A DNA stretch of 6,406 bases, taken from NCBI GenBank assembly GCA_903909905.1, contig CAIVXP010000205.1, positions 1 through 6,406 of the forward strand. The letters are read 5' to 3'. This document shows, one piece after another, positions 5,080 to 6,406 of this stretch. The stretch is from Akkermansiaceae bacterium (GTDB lineage Bacteria; Verrucomicrobiota; Verrucomicrobiia; Verrucomicrobiales; Akkermansiaceae). The translations under genes and the position numbers were made by a program. The notes under the pieces were generated by a model, which made no database searches, was not told the origin of the DNA, and saw only the letters and a list, made by a program, of their open reading frames with translations. The stretch's first letter is position 1, and each line of letters begins with the position of its first letter.

Positions 5080-5107
5080 TTTCTAACAGCGGGCGGTAGA
5101 AAATCAA
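5080..5107 (-). promoter_or_regulatory. Possible promoter for the superoxide dismutase gene
   Basis: Minus strand shows TTGATT (5107-5102), a 16-nt spacer and TAGAAA (5085-5080), each about four of six matches to sigma70 boxes. The sod ATG at 5073 begins seven nt past the -10 box, so transcription from it would give a leaderless or nearly leaderless mRNA. This would fit the missing Shine-Dalgarno sequence, but both boxes are weak. Confidence 0.22.
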
Positions 5108-5141
5108 ATGGCGAATGAGCGAAAAAAATTTCGCGTCATGC

Positions 5142-5879
5142 TCACGCAAACACCCGCGCTGCAACGAGCCGCAGGCCTTCGAGTGTGAGGTCGGCATCGA
5201 CGGCTTGGATTTCCGGCAAACCTTTCGCGATCAATTCCGCATCGCCGCCAGTGGCAATGATTTTTGGCGAACCCGCAAGTTCGGCGCGAATTTTTGCAAT
5301 GATTTCGCGCACCAAGCCGCGGTAACCAAAAACGGCGCCCACCTGCATCGCGTGTTCGGTGGATTTGCCGATCGCCGAGGTGGGCTCCTCGAGTTCGATC
5401 GTTGGCAAGAGCGCGGTTTTTTGCGGCAAGTAACCCGACATCGCACCGAGGCCGGGCGCGATTACGCCACCGCAATACGCGGGCTCCGAAGAAATGACAT
5501 CGAAGGTCACCGCCGTTCCGAAATCGATCACGATCGCCGGCACACCATGACGCGCCAACACGCCCACGGCATTGGCGAGGCGGTCGGCGCCGATTTTTTC
5601 CGGCTCGGGGTAATCGATGCCCATGCCGAGCGGGCTTTGATGGCCAAGAAAATGGCATGGCACGCGAGCCTCAAAATACGCACGCAGCACCGCCGCCTTG
5701 GCCGGCACGACCGAGCCGATGATGACCGCCGAAAACTCGAGCTGCGAAGTGAGTTGCTCGAGCGATTCGGGCGAAATGTCCGGCGTTGGCAAAACTCCGC
5801 GCCATGCGCCGAGAGCATGCTCGTCGCCGAGGGCAAATTTCGTCCGCGTGTTGGAGTTATCGATGATCAGCCAAGCCAT
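5142..5879 (-). CDS. coaX: Type III pantothenate kinase CoaX
   Basis: CoaX phosphorylates pantothenate with ATP, the first step of coenzyme A synthesis. Type III kinases belong to the ASKHA fold and, in studied cases, resist CoA feedback. The protein (245 aa from the ATG) shows the phosphate motif DNSNTRTKF (7-15), SVVP (56-59), GADRLANAV (97-105) with the catalytic Asp, DFGTAVTFDV (119-128), GGVIAPGL (137-144), IGKSTEHAMQVGAVFGY and ATGGDA. The usual Gly of D-x-G-N-T is Ser here. I chose ATG 5879, two bases after the upstream stop; GTG at 5885, overlapping that stop as GTGA, would add two residues. The stop at 5142 is followed by a 68-nt gap containing an AT-centred hairpin (5119-5134) without a T-tail. 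Confidence 0.96.
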   Translation of the reverse strand: MAWLIIDNSNTRTKFALGDEHALGAWRGVLPTPDISPESLEQLTSQLEFSAVIIGSVVPAKAAVLRAYFEARVPCHFLGHQSPLGMGIDYPEPEKIGADRLANAVGVLARHGVPAIVIDFGTAVTFDVISSEPAYCGGVIAPGLGAMSGYLPQKTALLPTIELEEPTSAIGKSTEHAMQVGAVFGYRGLVREIIAKIRAELAGSPKIIATGGDAELIAKGLPEIQAVDADLTLEGLRLVAARVFA

Positions 5880-5881
5880 GT

Positions 5882-6325
5882 TCACCAGTGATGAGTTGTG
5901 AAACGCCGATTGCCGGCGCGTGAGATCTGCGGCAAGCCCTCGTTTGATTTGAGCACAAGCTTGCCGTCATTGATGCGAAGCTCAAGACGCCCGGCGAGGT
6001 CGACCGACTCGAGCCAAAATTTCAGACGCGGACGCTCGCTTCCCGCCTGCGCGGCGTAATGAAAATCGGCCGGCTTAATCTCACGGCCCGCCGCCGTTTC
6101 GAGCTTCACCGCTCGGGCCGGATCAAACCCTTCGTCCTCATTGGTTTTCAAAAACACCTCGACCCAATAATAGCCGTGATCCTCGGAAACTTCGACCCCC
6201 TCGATCTGGCAACGCGCCGCAGGATCGACCTGCCACGCATAAGGCCGCAGCCATGCCCATACCGCAAAACATGCAGCTCCAAGCACCGCCAAAAGCAAAA
6301 TTTTCTGCACACGCGCGCGATTCAC
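5882..6325 (-). CDS. Hypothetical membrane-anchored protein, 147 aa
   Basis: I do not recognise the family. The N-terminus has a short basic segment (MNRARVQK) followed by one hydrophobic helix at about residues 9-27 (ILLLAVLGAACFAVWAWL), which suggests a signal anchor or uncleaved signal. No lipobox is evident. The remaining 110 or so residues alternate hydrophobic and charged residues (VEVSEDHGYYWVEVFLK; LRINDGKLVLKSNEG), suggesting a small beta-rich extracytoplasmic domain. The start is GTG at 6325, supported by a GTGA overlap with the stop of an upstream frame. The frame itself stays open to the window edge, so a longer protein cannot be excluded. Its stop overlaps or nearly touches coaX, so the two are likely co-transcribed. 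Conserved pairing with coaX in relatives would be the best clue to its role. Confidence 0.72.
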   Translation of the reverse strand: MNRARVQKILLLAVLGAACFAVWAWLRPYAWQVDPAARCQIEGVEVSEDHGYYWVEVFLKTNEDEGFDPARAVKLETAAGREIKPADFHYAAQAGSERPRLKFWLESVDLAGRLELRINDGKLVLKSNEGLPQISRAGNRRFTTHHW

Positions 6326-6406
6326 AACCGCAGATAAACCCGAAAACTGCGTGAGAAACCACTGATTTTTGAAATTGCCGCTGTCGTGGCAATTACGGGG
6401 AGCACA
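6322..6406 (-). CDS. Possible C-terminal end of an upstream gene (partial)
   Basis: A minus-strand frame enters from the window edge and ends at TGA (6324-6322) after 27 residues, VLPVIATTAAISKISGF followed by an Arg-rich tail (SRSFRVYLRL). Its stop overlaps the GTG start of the next gene as GTGA, the same junction type seen at coaX, which argues that it is real. A hydrophobic run then a basic tail could be the cytoplasmic end of a membrane protein, but 27 residues are too few to name it. A second open frame over the same bases is in phase with the 147-aa gene. Confidence 0.42.
   Translation of the reverse strand, partial: VLPVIATTAAISKISGFSRSFRVYLRL

Overview
All genes supported here read on the minus strand. 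From right to left they form a long run: the tail of an unidentified gene, a small membrane-anchored hypothetical protein, coaX, an exported Fe/Mn superoxide dismutase, queF, queC, queD and folE2. After a looser, AT-richer stretch come aat and two tRNA genes. The organism is a free-living-type bacterium. The family sequences and the lack of Shine-Dalgarno sequences before nearly all genes would fit the Verrucomicrobiota or a related PVC/Bacteroidota-like lineage, but this is an inference from gene flavour only; no rRNA or other marker is present.

Left part (1-772): tRNA-Ser(GGA) and tRNA-Thr(UGU), both with encoded CCA, flank about 340 nt without a protein gene. That gap holds a REP-like GC palindrome and two near-identical 93-nt copies of a hairpin-rich module. 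The right-hand copy includes the last 17 nt of tRNA-Thr, so the left-hand copy carries a broken tRNA 3' end. Two hairpins followed by T-runs lie beyond tRNA-Ser and may end its transcript.

Middle (773-2648): aat encodes leucyl/phenylalanyl-tRNA-protein transferase of the bacterial N-degron pathway. Between aat and folE2 is a 442-nt gap with one doubtful 76-aa frame, preceded by a strong ribosome binding site and a tiny overlapping ORF.

Queuosine block (1851-4258): queF, queC, queD and folE2 supply four of the five steps from GTP to preQ1: FolE2 makes dihydroneopterin triphosphate, QueD makes carboxytetrahydropterin, QueC makes preQ0 and QueF reduces it to preQ1. Only queE is missing and must lie elsewhere. 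Spacings of 1, 26 and 8 nt imply one transcript.

Right part (4315-6406): a Tat-exported Mn-type superoxide dismutase, type III pantothenate kinase (CoaX, first step of coenzyme A synthesis), and two tightly overlapping upstream frames. I see no defence system, phage, IS or CRISPR. The least ordinary signals are the tRNA-Thr-associated duplicated hairpin module and the coupled mini-ORF between folE2 and aat.
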